Part shown: one piece after another, positions 20,190-30,637 of the stretch | How positions within the stretch are numbered: position 1 is the first letter of the stretch | Layout: each line of letters starts with the position of its first letter | Source of the DNA: Sarcocystis neurona | Lineage: Eukaryota > Apicomplexa > Conoidasida > Eucoccidiorida > Sarcocystidae | DNA: 64,000 nucleotides | Assembly: GCA_000727475.1 (NCBI GenBank) | Contig: KL647294.1 | Location: 549,645 to 613,644 of the forward strand | Direction of reading: 5' to 3' | The notes under the pieces: model-generated | Database searches by the model: none | Seen by the model: only the letters and a program-made list of their open reading frames with translations | Told to the model about the DNA's origin: nothing | Position numbers and translations under genes: made by a program

Positions 20190-22014
20190 GTGCTGGCGCT
20201 GTGATAAACCGAAAACCAGCAACGTCAAGGTGATGTGGAATAGTCCAAAGGGTAGGCGCCCTGCTGCTTTTAATTGTCCGTACTTGGGCTGTACAGTTGT
20301 CTGCTCTACGAGATGGCGTAAAGGTTAATTAGCACCAAAGAACACACAAATTGTTGCGGGCAGCTGCAACGGACGCAGATGTCGCTGTGTGAGGGATCAC
20401 ATAGGTATGTATATATATATATGTAGTAAAATAGTGCATCTACATAAACTTACAGATGAATACTTTCCTCTGAACGGGCAGAAGCGTTTCTGCCCGGGTG
20501 CGTTATGCCTATGAAATGTCGTATGCGGTTCTTACTTTACATGTGAGCGAGCGCACATCGTTCGAATACCGTGCAGCTCATGCCTAAGCATTTTCTATGA
20601 TGCGTACCCAGCTCCTCTGATGTACGTCCACGAATGTGTTTGTCCCTCTTACCATGCTCCACATCTTCATGAGAGTCCCACGTCACGAAAACATCTTTTC
20701 TGCGGGAGGGGATAGCAGTAGCGGAAGGCGTGCTTTGATTCGTAGGTGGCGTAGGTAAGCTCTCACTGTGACGCGCGCGTGTGTGTCAGTTGTCCGGCGC
20801 GCTGCCTCATTCCACCACGTGAATAGTCTAGCTTTTCAATTTGTGCACAAAAAGAATATACTTTTGGTATGGGAGCGGCCAATGGCAGTCCTCCCCCTCC
20901 AGATGTGTGGCGTTCTCGCGTCTGTAGAGATATGGCGGTGCACTCCTGGTTGGTGAAGCACGGCAGGATAAAGCAGCTCTTCGACTCACACACGGGTTTG
21001 GAGATGAGTGCTGCGAAAGGTGTGACTTAAACGAAGGCTTTCAGAAGTACTTCTGGGCGCTTGTCGAAGAATGGCTTTTTCAGTTACTCGAATTGGTTTC
21101 GTACTGTGGCAACTCGTGTATCCCAGGGCTCAAAGTTATATGCAACACGTGCTACTTCGCCTTGCACGCGCACATCGATCTCTTGAGAGCGCGGAAAGAC
21201 AACGCCCAGTACTACGGCTTCTTCAAAAAGGCGTGACGAACCGAGGCGGTCGCAAAAGACAACCGACGGTGGAGCTCCCCAAGAGTGTAAAAACAGAGTG
21301 GTAAACGGAAGCTCCACTATATGCCGGCTAGTTTGTAGACACTCGTCAAGCGTGTGTACTCCGCGATGTGATACAATATATATATATATATGTATACATA
21401 TATATATATATATATACGTACGCAGGTGTGCTCTGCGGTGTGACACATAATACATATATATATGTATATATATATATATATGCGTACGCATGTATACCCC
21501 AGAACACATGTACACGCTGCTCAATAGTACTTTGTAGAACTTTCCACCTGAGTACATGACATGATGTAAATCTGCGGCAGTCCACTTATTCGCGCATGCG
21601 TGGGACTTCGTCCAAGTTTATCTGAAAGACTACCCAGCAGGACGCATCCGGACAACGTCTTCGCACGTGAACACGCGAAGCCTTGACTGGCCACAAAAGC
21701 GGGGCGTTCCTCGTTTGCCATTTTTGGTGGCGCCGCGGAAGTCTGCAGGCAGAGGACACATCACTGGAGGTCGCTAGTGTGAGCACTTTCCTCCTCATGA
21801 TTTCTAGTGGTATGACCTCGAGCCACCTCTTGTGAGTAGTTTGTGTTTTGATGTGTGCGTCCAATGCAGTCGCCAGCCACGAGAAGCGGTTGACCTACAG
21901 AATGCGCTATCAGTGTTAGAAAACCAGTAATTGAAACAACGACCATGTGATGATGCGTTTGTTTTTTGAAGTCATCCGTTCCTGAACTTGCTCTGGATGC
22001 CTCCCCTGATATAG
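20190..22014 (+). CDS. Unknown Cys-rich protein, hidden multi-exon gene (5' end unresolved)
   Basis: Exons 20190-20229 (CWRCDKPKTSNVK), 20928-21232, 21870-21926 and 21972-22014 join in phases 0, 2 and 2 and stop at TAG. The main exon has no early ATG, so an ORF caller misses it. It reads RYGGALLVGEARQDKAA..., then a GDECCERCD cluster, then an aromatic helix KYFWALVEEWLFQLLELVSY and an ICNTCYFALHAH segment; the end is AVDLQNALSVLENHH then LLWMPPLI. CxxC at the first exon plus CCxxC in the second suggest a metal-binding module, but I do not know the family. The 637-bp intron before 21870 holds a TATA microsatellite. The last acceptor is GAAG rather than YAG. An alternative reading of the last exon in another frame (SSVPELALDASPDIALHDEK) stays possible. 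Confidence 0.42.
21377..21485. repeat. TATA microsatellite, two blocks
   Basis: Two near-identical blocks of (TA)n with GTATACATATATA, each followed by GTACGCAGGTGT or GCGTACGCATGT and flanked by CGATGTGATACA / GGTGTGACACATA. The flanks repeat too, so this is a duplicated unit of about 75 bp rather than simple slippage only. Confidence 0.75.
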
Positions 22015-22080
22015 CTCTGCATGACGAAAAAAACCTTAAACTGTCTGCCAAATACTAGTGCTAAAGTACGGTTTGCTCAG

Positions 22081-22206
22081 CTTGAAGGGCCGTGGTTCTC
22101 AGATTTTGTGGCCGATCTATTATTCAATCGTCTCCCCGCCCCCTCCCACCGCTACGCACTTCCCTGTGGACTGCGTGAGAAGTACAACGAGTCTGTCCCA
22201 TTTAGA
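22081..22206 (+). other. Isolated coding-like segment
   Basis: Between a TTTGCTCAG acceptor and an AGA|GTAATA donor, 42 codons are open (LEGPWFSDFVADLLFNRLPA...). The frame is also open upstream to an ATG at 22021. It follows the Cys-rich gene by only 66 bases and could be the start of the next gene (22836-23222). Serine-rich frames at 22280-22680 lie between; their joins would need introns of 40-70 bases, so I do not build a model. Confidence 0.25.
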
Positions 22207-22835
22207 GTAATATTTTTACGTGTACGGCGAAAACTCGAAATTAAGCTGTAGTAGTCGTAGTGCGAATTCGTCGCTGTCTCAGGAGGGCTTAACCTCCCTT
22301 GCACATAGCTCGGTACGTTCTGGGAGGAACACCCTTCTACCAAAAATTCGTACGACACCACCTCAAATAGGAGGCGACACTCGTACTCCTGTGGACCGGG
22401 CAGTCAGCCACGTACGTTCGACGCAACTCGTAGGAACGCCTACACCTGCAGGCTACGCTGGAATTCTATTTGCGCAGTACCTGACATGATAGACTATCTC
22501 CGGCATGCTGCACCGTTGCGCGAAGCACCTGGGGACAGCAGAGTTGCGCAAGTACGCAAGACCACCTCATCCGGGTTACCGGGACTCATTTCTGAGCAGT
22601 CGTCTGGCGACCACCACATGTCTATTTCCTATCAGCTGCAATCGTCCACCGCGCACGGAGCAAACGCGGAGCATGTGCGTTCCTGCTGTACAGAGTAGGA
22701 GACGGTCGTGTGCTGCATGTCAGAGGAGGCGAATATTCGTGCTCGCGACACCGTACGGAACCGCGCAAAAACATACGGACCGTGTGGCACTCACTACTTG
22801 AGTGGCATTACTCTGCGACGTGTCGTGACTTACAG

Positions 22836-23222
22836 ATTCGAAATCTGACAGTCAGTCATCTATTCTGCTGTAGACTGTATCCCCTTACACATCAAGGTAC
22901 TCTCTTCTGCATGAACATGACAGTATCATACGGTTTTATAAAGTGGTAACCACAGAAACACCCACTTCTGTGTGGATGCACTTCGCAACCATAAGCTAAC
23001 GGCAGTCTGCTCGGCAACGGAAAGCACTGATGATACCCTTCAGGTGTGCGCAGCCGTACGTGAGACCTTTACAGAGGTGAGTGTTTCCCTGAGATATACC
23101 TCTCTTAATCATTTGTTTTTTAGCACGATGAACGAGGAGTACCGGGAGTGTCAGCACCAGTGATCGATGTTTTTTTGAGTACTTTTTCCATCACATCGAG
23201 CAGAAGGAAACATACGCAGTAG
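22836..23222 (+). CDS. 3' end of an unknown gene, convergent with SUMO
   Basis: Three segments chain in phase: 22836-22896 (IRNLTVSHLFCCRLYPLTHQ), 23006-23076 (CSATESTDDTLQVCAAVRET, phase 1 in) and 23124-23222 (HDERGVPGVSAPVIDVF... to TAG). The last intron would be only 47 bases but has a near-perfect donor (GAG|GTGAGT) and acceptor (CATTTGTTTTTTAG). Unspliced, the frame would run to other residues and stop. The 5' part is not resolved. No family recognised. It ends 211 bases short of the SUMO stop on the other strand. Confidence 0.35.
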
Positions 23223-23433
23223 TGACGGCACTCGAGTACCTCTTCCTACACCCATGCAACGGTCGTCTGCTGCTAAATAAGCGTCTTCGCGAAGGAGGGA
23301 TCGGAAAACAAAGAATTACACATCGCAAGCGACTCAACGAAAAAAGGTACTGGAGAAGTGAAGACGGCCGATGAAAAAGCATCGTCCACTTTTCTCCAGT
23401 AGCACTTGACTCGTCCACGAGCCACTCCAGACA

Positions 23434-25487
23434 TCACAAATACTCTTTTTTGTCAGAATGAAGGTAACTGCCTCCGGTTTGCTGCACCATCGCATCAATC
23501 ACATCTCCATCTTCGATCCCCATGTCGAGGGGAGTTTTCTCTGGCTTTACTCGCTCGCCATCAAAGAGAAAACGGACAGCATCCATGTGCTGCCCCAGCC
23601 GATTGCAGTATGCCTGCATCAGCTTCTCCAGCTTCGTCTTCTTCTTAATTTTGAAGTACACCTCGCTGCCGTCCTGCCGGAGAGAAAACGGCGAGGGGCA
23701 CACCAACGACAGCGACAAGTGCAAGACAAAGGAAATACAGAGGCCTCCTGCGGATTGATTTCCAGAGAAACAGACCAAGTCAACGACTCTAATTCCAAGA
23801 GCACAACGTATGAAATAAATGTACTATTACAGCTGCTGACCCTAATGCTTGTATTTTACTACTATTACTATTAATTCTTCTACCGCCAGTACTCATTAAT
23901 ACTACCAGAAACCACTAATAACATCCGCCTAAGAGTATGAGGAGGCTGCAGTCTCTGGGATTAACGATGTTCTCTGAAAGTTAAGGCAGACGTGCTAGCA
24001 TATGCAACAGTCACAAGTCTGCTTACCGCATAGGCTTGAACAGACACGGGACACCACGAACGTATTCTGGTCCCGTTGGATTTACTAGAATGACCTAACA
24101 AGTTCCGCGCTCATAATCTACGCGCGGATCCACGTACGTGGTCGGTTGTCTCAGCGCTTTCCCCCCTCGTCTCGCGATGCCGCAGGACGGCGACTGAATG
24201 CTTCAAAACACTCCGCGGGCAGTTATCGCCATACAAAATACGTTACGGTGGTGCTCATGTTAAACCGTGTTACTGTCTGTCTCTGGCTCTTCCGTGTGCA
24301 ACGCGCAACAAGTAATATCACTTCTAGTCTTACGCAGGATGAATACAGCCCGTGCGTGTGCTACACCTGTGTGAATGTACACGTAACTGTCTACCTCAAC
24401 GAATGCGGCGCAACTTCGTACGCGGCTACGCTGCTGCGGAAGTGGTTCGCTCGAGAATTGTGAAGAGCTGTGAAGCCGCATAAACAATTTTTCAAGGGTG
24501 GTGCAGTGCTGAAGGGCTGAAAGTAAAGCACCTGAATTCAGCTAAGTGTAGAGACAAGGCGGCACATTTCTACGCAGCGTGCCCGTGAACAAGATGCAAT
24601 ACACAGGAACTACGCTTCGCCGTTCGTCGCTCCGCTTGCGTGCACCACAGGAAGCACGCAACTGGGCACCAGAAAAGTCTTGTCTTCTACGTGCTCGCGT
24701 ACGTCTACCAGGGCAGGCCACAGGGTGCGGAAGGCTTTCAAATTGACACAGCTAGACAGGGCGAAGCTGAGAAACAGAAATCTCCGACTGTTGCTAGATC
24801 CGCATCGGAAATAGAAGCTGACACGCAGCATGTTGCATCTCTACGCAAATTTATTGGCAGTGCGCCCACCATCCACGTCGCCACTGATAAAACAGCTCCA
24901 GTCGACAAGACGCACTATCTGCGTACACACGAACTACGCTACGCCACTTCCCTACGTGGCTCCGCTTACTCGCACCAAGGAAAGCGCTCGGTCAACAGGA
25001 ATGCCTCATCTTTTGAGAGCTCGCATACAATTATCCGGCACACGTCAGACCACACGGAAGGCTTCCAGATTGTCACAGCTACAGAGCTGCTCAACTCGCG
25101 TCGGTAATTGACATTCTACAAAATACACGCTGCATCCTACCGCGAGACCACCCACAGCGCGCTCACCATTCAGTTCGTCAGCGAAGAAAGAGTTTCACTG
25201 GTAAAAGCAGTGACATCATAAACGCTGTACCACATCTACGCGGCGGAAGCTCTCATCCGCCTGGTGCTCAGTGTTCGTCTACGCGTGCTCCCCAAAAATC
25301 CCTATATGGAACTGCGCGCCCCCCAAGAATGAAGCTCTTCGGAGGCATAAAAAAGTGCACTTAGCGCCACTTAGACCGCATGCTTACTATTTACGCAAGG
25401 AATACGAGAAACGATGCCTACCGGTGAACGGACTTTGAGCTGCATGTGCTCCTTTTCCCCCGCGTCGTCCTTCTTGTCGTCCGACAT
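23434..25487 (-). CDS. SUMO: SUMO (small ubiquitin-related modifier) precursor
   Basis: Ubiquitin-like modifier joined to lysines of nuclear and other proteins by the E1/UBC9 pathway after a SENP-type protease exposes Gly-Gly. Exon 1 is 25422-25487 (MSDDKKDDAGEKEH... to RSP); exon 2 is 23434-23673; the 1,748-bp intron is phase 0 with CCG|GTAGGC and CGGCAG|GAC borders. Total 101 residues. The SUMO core is unmistakable: VYFKIKKKTKLEKLMQAYCN, FLFDGERVKPEKTP, MGIEDGDVIDAMVQQTGG. After the GG come 11 residues (SYLHSDKKEYL), to be removed on maturation. The N-terminal arm is short and acidic/basic mixed, with no obvious psiKxE site. ATAATG context has A at -3. A donor-like GTTACC right after GG could alternatively end the exon there. 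Confidence 0.95.
24640..25107 (+). other. Antisense open frame in the SUMO intron
   Basis: A 155-codon frame runs opposite to the SUMO gene inside its intron. It contains an imperfect internal repeat (EGFQIDTA and EGFQIVTATE about 118 codons apart), reflecting a diverged DNA duplication of GCTT(T/C)C(A/C)AATTGACACAGCTA-type sequence. No homology recognised; probably intronic sequence. Confidence 0.15.
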
Positions 25488-28400
25488 TATGAGCGCAGCC
25501 ACACAGAGATCAGTTCGTTAGGAAAAGCTGGCGCAAAAGGAGAAGAATTGTAAGTATGATACGGTAACTTAGGGACGCACTTTTCCAGTGAGGAAGAACT
25601 CAGTATTTGACGATTGTCTTGCTTCGCTTCGCATGGCAGCCGCCGACTCTGCCGGATGATTCCAGCTAGTGAAACAACAGGGGTGGAACACAGAGTGCAA
25701 AAGTACGTAGTACGAATAAATTTGAAACACAATTAGGCCGACTCGTAACAAAGGGAAAAGCGCTATTGGAACGTGTCGAACGCTTGAAATCTTGACCTAC
25801 CCGTGGCGTGTGACCCTTTGGAACGCCCTCCCCATGCGTGCTACGTACTGCGGCTGCATGATGCCGGCCGCACAAACCGGCTCACGTCTTCGCAGTGCTT
25901 GTTCTGGAGTAAGCACTGCCTCGAGCTGACCTCCCCCGATTCTTGCGTAAAGGCGCCCAACATGTGTAGTCAGATTACAAATTGAGGTTATCACACGTAG
26001 CCTATTCTTCTGTACAAGTTACACTAACGAAAAAGCAGCACAAGCGACTGGCGTGGGCAGCCGAAAGGGAGGGTTACCCTGCTCAAGCTTACAACGAAAC
26101 GGACCCGCCGATCATAAGTGGAGTGTTTTCGCCCCTGACCTGTAAACAAGATACACCTCAACCGACGTCCCGGGAGCTCTCCTCCCGAATAAGTGTAGTC
26201 TTCTACACTGGTGAGGATTTACCACTGAAGGGATACACCAGTGGTTATTTTCGGGATCTTGGAGACAACGCTAGTGAATGTGCCGCTCTATCTCGCTAAA
26301 TGGGACCAAGGGCGATGAGTCATCTTCTTCCCGACCATGAAGTTTAATTGTGTACGCAAAAGGGTACGATGTGTGAGGGGCAGGGCACACTGTTCAGAAA
26401 GTAACCGGGCCACACGGCAAAGCTGATGCGGGGAACTCTCCTAGTCGCCGCCCGTAGGAATCGAGCGGGATGATGAAGAGAGTCTGCGTTGATTCGACTA
26501 ACGTTACGGCAAATACGCTACGGGATTAGGGGTCTCCTAATTGCAGCCCGTAGGAATCGAGCGGGATGATGAACAGCCTCTGTGGTCATTCGACTCACGT
26601 TACGGCAAATATGCTACGGGAAGAGGAGTGTAGATTCTGCAGGTCTGGCTCCGGTTCACCTCGTTGCTTGGTGTGGTGAAACGCTTCAGCTGCGTCTGGT
26701 GCTGATGGGCCTCCTCGCATTGATGTGCCATCGATGCAATGGTCATGTGTCCTAACGGATTCCTCCCTAAAAAGTCGTGAGGGCAAACACACACGGCGTA
26801 GCACTGAGAATAACTTCCCTCCACTGCCATCACTAGGACTTACCAGAGAAACAGATTGTTTGTGTAGATCGCCTGGTGTGCGGGCATCGAGGATGAAGCG
26901 GTGCTTGGATTGTGCACCACCAATTAGTGTGACGCTGGGCAATTGCGCGACTCCCCTTTTCTATTCAAAGGACTGCACTGCTTAGCACATGCAGTCCAAA
27001 ATGCAGCATGTGAAAAGTAAAAACGTACTCAAAAATACTATTGCACACGCCGACACGGAATCACCGGAGGCGTCGGTCGCAAGGTGCACGTCTCTTTGTC
27101 AGACTCGCAGTCGCCACGTGGGCCTTATGTATCCTGTCAACGCGAGACCCGTGGGGTGGTACAAACTGGAGATTCTGGATCACCTCTCGATGTCTCGAAG
27201 AGTACGCTTTTGTGTAGGGACCACTTAACTTGGTGCGCGCCAGCTGCAAGTAGTTGCGTTAACAGGGTCCGTTTGTGTTCGCTGAAAGCGGCCAGTCCGC
27301 TACTCCACTATGCACTTGACTCCTAGCTTCCTTTCTGCCACTGAAGAACTGGCGTAGTAGGGGGCGTGCTTATTCAACTTCGCTCGCTGGGTGAAGTGTA
27401 CTCGTGGGGAAGCGCTAGCAAAGAATACTTCTATATAGACAAGACTGCAGTTTGGATACTGAAGAGGCTTCGACGCAGGTGTGAAGAGAAAAGGACGACA
27501 CGCCTGCGCCAGCCACTGTGGTGGTGGTTGGACCGAAGGAATCCAGGCGGTGTCTGGTAAATCTGAATGAAGCGCCCATCACCACCCACAAGTCTGGAGG
27601 GTGAAATCTATGAGCCGTACATCTTGAGATAAAAATGTAGTCTCACTTTCCATGACTCTCTGTAGTAGGCATGTCCGCAGGCCTGTATTTATTGTTGTTG
27701 TAAATACACGTGTGTTACCAGTTTCAGACGGCTCACGGCGGCAGTGGTATGGCTTTACCTTGCAACGTCGTAGCAACATCCACCATTCACCGATCAACGG
27801 ACGACGCACCCCCGAATGCGTGGCCGTTGATGTGTGCCAGATTCCTGCTTGTAGCTGCGACGTAAAGCAGATATTACACTCCTCTGCTGAGTCCTCTTCG
27901 AACATCGACGTACTCCATGGACAATGATAAGGACGAGCACCTGCGTGCTCACTGAGTACGCTGGTGCCGAATCGACAAGGAAGAAATTCGCGGGATACTG
28001 AAGAGAACATTTTCTGAAGCATTGCGCTTCTCAAAGCTGGGCTGCACCAAATGGGCATAATCATGGCAAACTACGTGCATACTCATGTGCCAGGAGGACT
28101 CATGGCTACCCAACGCTACGTGTACCATTCCGCTCTGTTGAGCGCCAGAGATTCAACAGCAGCAGACACATGATGCAGAACATCTCCCAAACACATCTGT
28201 TGACAATGCTGCATGTGCCTTTGTTGATGTTGTCTATCCAGGAGACACTGACTTTCCTCTAGTGGTTGAAGCGAGAAACGGTGAGTCCTCGCACGGTGGA
28301 CACTTACGCAGCAGCGACGATTATACTGCACTGATACACTTGTGTAGAAGCTGCACGTTGCTGGGGTGATCGCCCCTCGCTACCACCCGCTTTCTTCATT

Positions 28401-30637
28401 AAGAGTGTTGAGACGCACCACTCGCGCTGTGCTTGGAAACAGATTAAGCACCTGTCGAAAAAGAATCTGGTGTACAAGTATTTGCAACCACAATTCACAT
28501 ACGCACCCAAGTGCCCTGTTGGCAGAAGCAGGAAACGCGGCTGCATATACGTGATGCTGTTCTCCGGTCCCAAGGAGGCCGTTTTTCATGAGAAGACAAC
28601 TTTTATCTATCAAGTGTGGCATGCGACGCCTGAGAAGAGGCCGGAATTGTCCCTCTGGGAAACTAAACGCCACGTATGCATTGTACAACATATGCTAAGT
28701 GCGCTTAGACACTGGGATTCTCGGTTCAGCTGGTATTTCGGCTGTGCTATGACGTTGCCAATCTGCCGGATACCGGCACCACAACATCAACGTCCTTGCT
28801 ACGGTAGATTCCAAGAGTGTTGTTTATTCTACACTGTGCGTGACCTCGCAACCGGTGGACTCCCCCGTCAGTGCGTGCCAACTTGCACGCAATCCACTGA
28901 CATGCCTTTACGCGTGTAGGTATCCTATCATGGGATAGAAATCAAGGTTAGAATAGTAGTACAATCGCTACTGTTATTTACTGATGGAAAGTCGCCGGGG
29001 AAAAATTCTTATCTCATGCAGGGCAGATGCACACGAGAACCCGCCGTCCTGCTACGCATAGGCTAGCTTTGAGGACATTCACTGTATCCGTCTATTCTCA
29101 GCAGAAACGCTTCTTTCAGCGCAGTTTTATAGCAGACCGAAGTCGGTGAATCGGTGCTTCGATCGTCGTCACCTGTCGCGTGCGCCCTGCGCTGAACGTC
29201 AGATCTCTCCAGCCACTAGCATACCTCACTCGGAATAGGTCGCGACGGAAAAGAATCACGGAGATTATCGAACTCCCAGCTACCTTTTTTTCCCAGCAGA
29301 CGGGCAATCCTTACTACCTCTGAAAGATATTTTTTCAAGATGGTGGCCATGTCGTGATGCCTGCCAACCACCGAACTGTTTGCGCTTTACCAACCATAAG
29401 GCACCAGCAACTGGGCCTCCACTGTAGCTCTGCCGTCAAACTTCCAGATCTTGGAAACTAGTAGGAATAGTATCCATCAAACGTAAGAATCTTCGGTGCC
29501 TCGTTGTGTCAAGGCCTGCGGGCGGCGCAACAGACCAAACAGCTGCTACGTCCCGAAGGCGATGCTGTGCCAGCGATCGAAAGAGCGGCGCCGGCGGATT
29601 AAGCGTGGCTTTGCTTCGCTGCCGTAACTCAGCCCGGCCAAGGCTACTACGTACCGGTGATACTGACGCAAAAGCCTGTATCTGTGATTTATTTGACGTA
29701 GGGCGGCATTTGCACACAGTATTCGTAAACTGAAGTGGACGTCGAAGGAAGCTCTCGCTCCCTTTTGTTGTACCTTTTAGCGTTGCGGAACAAGATAATC
29801 GTGTATGCTCTTCCAGGTACACGTCACCCTGCTCAGAGGGAAAGCTTGGAAGCAGTGTGCGCGGAGTCTACTTCGCATGGACAGCATGCCACTTTTTTTC
29901 TTTCCTTAGTCGTGCACATTTTTCCTGTCCGGAACCGTAGCGCGTTCGGATGTACCTCTAAGCTCGACAACGAAGAATTGAGGCGCGGCGAGAGAGAATC
30001 GGCTGCCATTGCGCTCCATTTGTAACCGTGCAGGGGTGACTTTCATAGCGTTACACCTATGGAAGCCGAGTAACAGCGAATTCACAGCCGCCGTTACCCC
30101 ATCCAGGCGAAGCAGTCAACATGCAGACCTACTTTCACGGTGTGTACGCGGTGCTCACTGCACGCGCTGCACAAGGCAATACCTCTGCATGGTGAAGCAC
30201 GACCGCTACATGCTATGCTTTACACGAGTGCGTGCAAGCAAGCTGTTTTGCAGGCTTCTGTGGTGTAGGCACCAATGTAAGAGACTGACTTTGAGATTCC
30301 TATGTCCCAACAACAGTGTCGAATTTTCGAAGCTGCCTGTATCATTGTACGTGTGTTACGGACTCGTGTGCGTGAGCATATACACTGGCAGGGGGGGGTT
30401 TGCTTATGGGTCCCATGCTTCACCGTAGGATGACGTCCATCAGTCTCGGTGTTGCCAAACAACAACAACAACGGTGTTGCTGTGTTGTTGTCTCAAGTTT
30501 CTGATACGCGAAAGGCGCGAAATTCTGTGAACTGCCTACATCCGGTCGCTCACAACCGCAGTACACGACAGCAGACAACCGGCTGGCTGAGGATCCTTTT
30601 TCCTGTGGTCTTCCCCTCGCAGCACGACTCTTTGAAT
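25488..30637. other. Intergenic, no supported gene
   Basis: Many short frames on both strands, none with recognised motifs. A plus-strand frame at 25982-26299 (QHKRLAWAAEREGYPAQAYN...) follows an AAAAGCAG acceptor-like site and lies divergent to SUMO; I rate it as a weak candidate. The 96-bp tandem repeat is at 26451. Frames at 27.6-28.9 kb and 29.4-29.8 kb are open on both strands and undecided. Confidence 0.35.
26451..26622. repeat. 96-bp-period tandem repeat with inverted ends
   Basis: CCCGTAGGAATCGAGCGGGA begins at 26451 and 26547. Each copy ends with GTTACGGCAAATA(C/T)GCTACGGG, so every unit starts CCCGTAG and ends with its complement CTACGGG (74-76 bases). Copies differ mainly in the centre. 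Confidence 0.85.

Noticed and set aside
27579..28064. 161-codon minus frame
   Set aside because: Both strands open, unusual Cys/Trp/His content typical of random frames, no splice signals in phase.
29436..29822. 128-codon minus frame and overlapping plus frame
   Set aside because: GC-rich stretch open on both strands; no basis to choose either.
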